From assembly GCA_900757205.1 (NCBI GenBank), contig CAAENA010000060.1, positions 1-21,519 on the forward strand: a stretch of 21,519 nucleotides of DNA, in the 5' to 3' direction. Positions 20,215-21,519 of the stretch are shown here, one piece after another (the stretch's first letter is position 1; the number at the start of each line of letters is the position of its first letter). Both the position numbers and the translations under genes were made by a program. The DNA comes from an uncultured Collinsella sp. (lineage in GTDB: Bacteria; Actinomycetota; Coriobacteriia; Coriobacteriales; Coriobacteriaceae). A model generated the notes under the pieces. It saw only the letters and a list, made by a program, of their open reading frames with translations. It searched no databases and was not told where the DNA came from.

Positions 20215-21519
20215 TTAGGCCTCCTCGCCGGTCGGACCAGTGCCATCCGCGCCCGCAGCCGCCAGGTCCACACCCTCGGCAACCGTCGCCACGGCGTCGC
20301 CCGGCCAGGCGACCTTGGTCAGGTCGGCCGCGACCAGCGACTCGGCACTCACGGCATCCTCGCCCTGCTCCAGCACGCGGCGACGCAGAGCGGCGGATAG
20401 CGCGTGCGCCCACAAGCCCTCGGCCTCGGCCAGGCGCTGCGTAGCTGGAGCGTCGGAGAGCAGGCCTTCGGGCGTATAGCAAATGACGCTCGAACGCTTG
20501 ACGAACTCTTCGACCGAAAGCGGGTTGGAGAACATGGCCGTACCGCCGGTCGGCAGTGTGTGGTTGGGACCGGCAACGTAATCGCCGAGCGGCTCGGAGC
20601 TCCAAGCGCCCACAAAGATGGCGCCAGCGTTGCGAATGCCGCCAAGCAGGCCCATCGCATCCTTGCAGTGCAGCTCCAGGTGCTCGGGCGCCACGGTGTT
20701 CACCGCCTCGACGGCAGCAGCCATGTCGGCGGCCACCACGATGGTGCCCTCGTTATCGAGCGAGGCGCGCGTGATCTCGGCACGCGGGGACTGCGCCACC
20801 AGGATGTCGATACCCGCCTCGACCTCGCGCGCAAACTGCTCGTCGCAGGTCACCAGATAGCAGGCCGCCAGCGGATCGTGCTCGGCCTGGGCCATCAGGT
20901 CAGCCGCGACCACCATGGGCTTGGCCGTGGCATCGGCCAGCACGCAGACCTCGGACGGGCCGGCGACCATGTCGATTCCCACATCGCCCGAGACAATCTG
21001 CTTGGCCGCGGCGACAAAGGCGTTGCCCGGGCCGGTGATCTTGTCGACGCGCGGAATGGTCTCGGTACCGTACGCCAGCGCGGCCACGGCCTGGGCGCCG
21101 CCCACCATATAGATCTCGTCCACGCCGCCGAGCTTGGCCGCCGCGAGCGTGTAGGGGCTGATCAGGCCATCCTTTTGCGGCGGAGTCACCATGACCACGC
21201 GTTTGACGCCGGCCACCTTGGCGGGAATGGCGTTCATGAGCACCGTGGAGGGATACTGCGCGCGGCCACCCGGCACGTAGATGCCGGCAGCGGCAAGCGG
21301 GGTCACCTTAACGCCGAGCATCGTGCCGTCCGGGCGCGTGGTAAACCAACTCTGCTCGACCTCGCGCTGGTGGAACTCTCGAATCTGGCGTGCAGCCTTC
21401 TCGAGCGCGGCGACAAAGGCCGGATCGAGACCTTCAAGTGCGGCATCAATCTGCTCTTGCGGCAGACGGAAGCTCTGCAGCTCAACACCGTCAAAACGCT
21501 GGCAGTAATCGCGCACCGC
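20215..21519 (-). CDS. hisD: Histidinol dehydrogenase HisD (5' end outside the window)
   Basis: This partial gene gives about 434 residues and has no start inside the window. HisD oxidises histidinol to histidine with two NAD, the last step of the pathway. Signatures are QSWFTTRPDGTMLGVKVTPL, GIYVPGGRAQYPSTVLM, the substrate segment KITGPGNAFVAAAK, the zinc and catalytic residues in LMAQAEHDPLAACY and PNHTLPTGGTAMFSNPLSV. Both a short N-terminal part and the upstream gene are missing; hisG would be expected there. The C-terminal ~70 residues are rich in Ala/Glu/Gly. A GTG near 21516 is internal and should not be taken as the start. Confidence 0.96.
   Translation of the reverse strand, partial: AVRDYCQRFDGVELQSFRLPQEQIDAALEGLDPAFVAALEKAARQIREFHQREVEQSWFTTRPDGTMLGVKVTPLAAAGIYVPGGRAQYPSTVLMNAIPAKVAGVKRVVMVTPPQKDGLISPYTLAAAKLGGVDEIYMVGGAQAVAALAYGTETIPRVDKITGPGNAFVAAAKQIVSGDVGIDMVAGPSEVCVLADATAKPMVVAADLMAQAEHDPLAACYLVTCDEQFAREVEAGIDILVAQSPRAEITRASLDNEGTIVVAADMAAAVEAVNTVAPEHLELHCKDAMGLLGGIRNAGAIFVGAWSSEPLGDYVAGPNHTLPTGGTAMFSNPLSVEEFVKRSSVICYTPEGLLSDAPATQRLAEAEGLWAHALSAALRRRVLEQGEDAVSAESLVAADLTKVAWPGDAVATVAEGVDLAAAGADGTGPTGEEA

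Noticed and set aside
15816..20444. Long forward frames (15816-17798 and 18483-20444) opposite the his genes
   Set aside because: Their predicted proteins are low-complexity, His/Arg/Ala-rich and cross several verified his genes; they are mirror images of codon bias.

Overview
The window is high-GC DNA with mostly short gene spacing. It carries a fully split histidine operon (separate hisI and hisE, monofunctional hisB), a PHP-type histidinol-phosphatase candidate, AAA+/DUF4143 ATPases and many small palindromic intergenic repeats. I read it as an actinobacterium of the class Coriobacteriia, most likely Collinsella. The genus is inferred from protein and repeat style and was not searched.

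Layout. 1-524 is a leader region with no clear gene; it contains the first copy of a ~183-bp nested palindrome. 525-3150 (+) is a compact operon: a UBA-like/DUF4342 membrane protein, an OmpR-type response regulator and a histidine kinase. A second ~184-bp palindrome follows immediately, so the two copies bracket the operon. 3449-4122 (-) is a galactitol-type PTS EIIB plus a VOC-fold protein. 4286-4909 (+) is a membrane-anchored helical-repeat protein. 4941-5025 is tRNA-Leu(UAA); its 3' end and terminator are duplicated 196 bp downstream, with three hairpins between. 5500-6801 (+) is an AAA+/DUF4143 ATPase that follows a 33-bp tandem repeat and is flanked on both sides by 65-bp palindromes. 6957-8749 (-) is a Ppx/GppA protein and an FtsB/DivIC-like protein; 8939-10228 (-) is enolase. 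10569-11936 (+) is a second AAA+/DUF4143 ATPase, preceded by unrelated direct repeats that also have a 33-bp period. 11976-13943 (-) is MazG, a YfcE-like phosphodiesterase and a stand-alone LarC C-terminal domain. 14252-15163 (+) is the PHP phosphatase. 15322-21519 (-) is hisD(partial)-hisC-hisB-hisH-hisA-hisF-hisI-(small TDAC-motif protein)-hisE.

How the genes work together. The his cluster covers the route from phosphoribosyl-ATP hydrolysis (HisE, HisI) through HisA, HisF/HisH, HisB and HisC to HisD. HisB has no fused phosphatase, and the PHP protein next door fits the missing histidinol-phosphate phosphatase. Stop and start codons in the cluster mostly touch or overlap (ATGA, TAAATG), which suggests translational coupling. 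The exceptions are a 79-bp hisB-hisH gap holding a perfect palindrome, and a small unassigned protein inserted between hisI and hisE.

The least explained parts are the repeats (several palindrome families), the two ATPases with their own upstream 33-bp repeat arrays, the duplicated tRNA end and the small protein in the his operon. All protein calls come from reading motifs; no database search was run.
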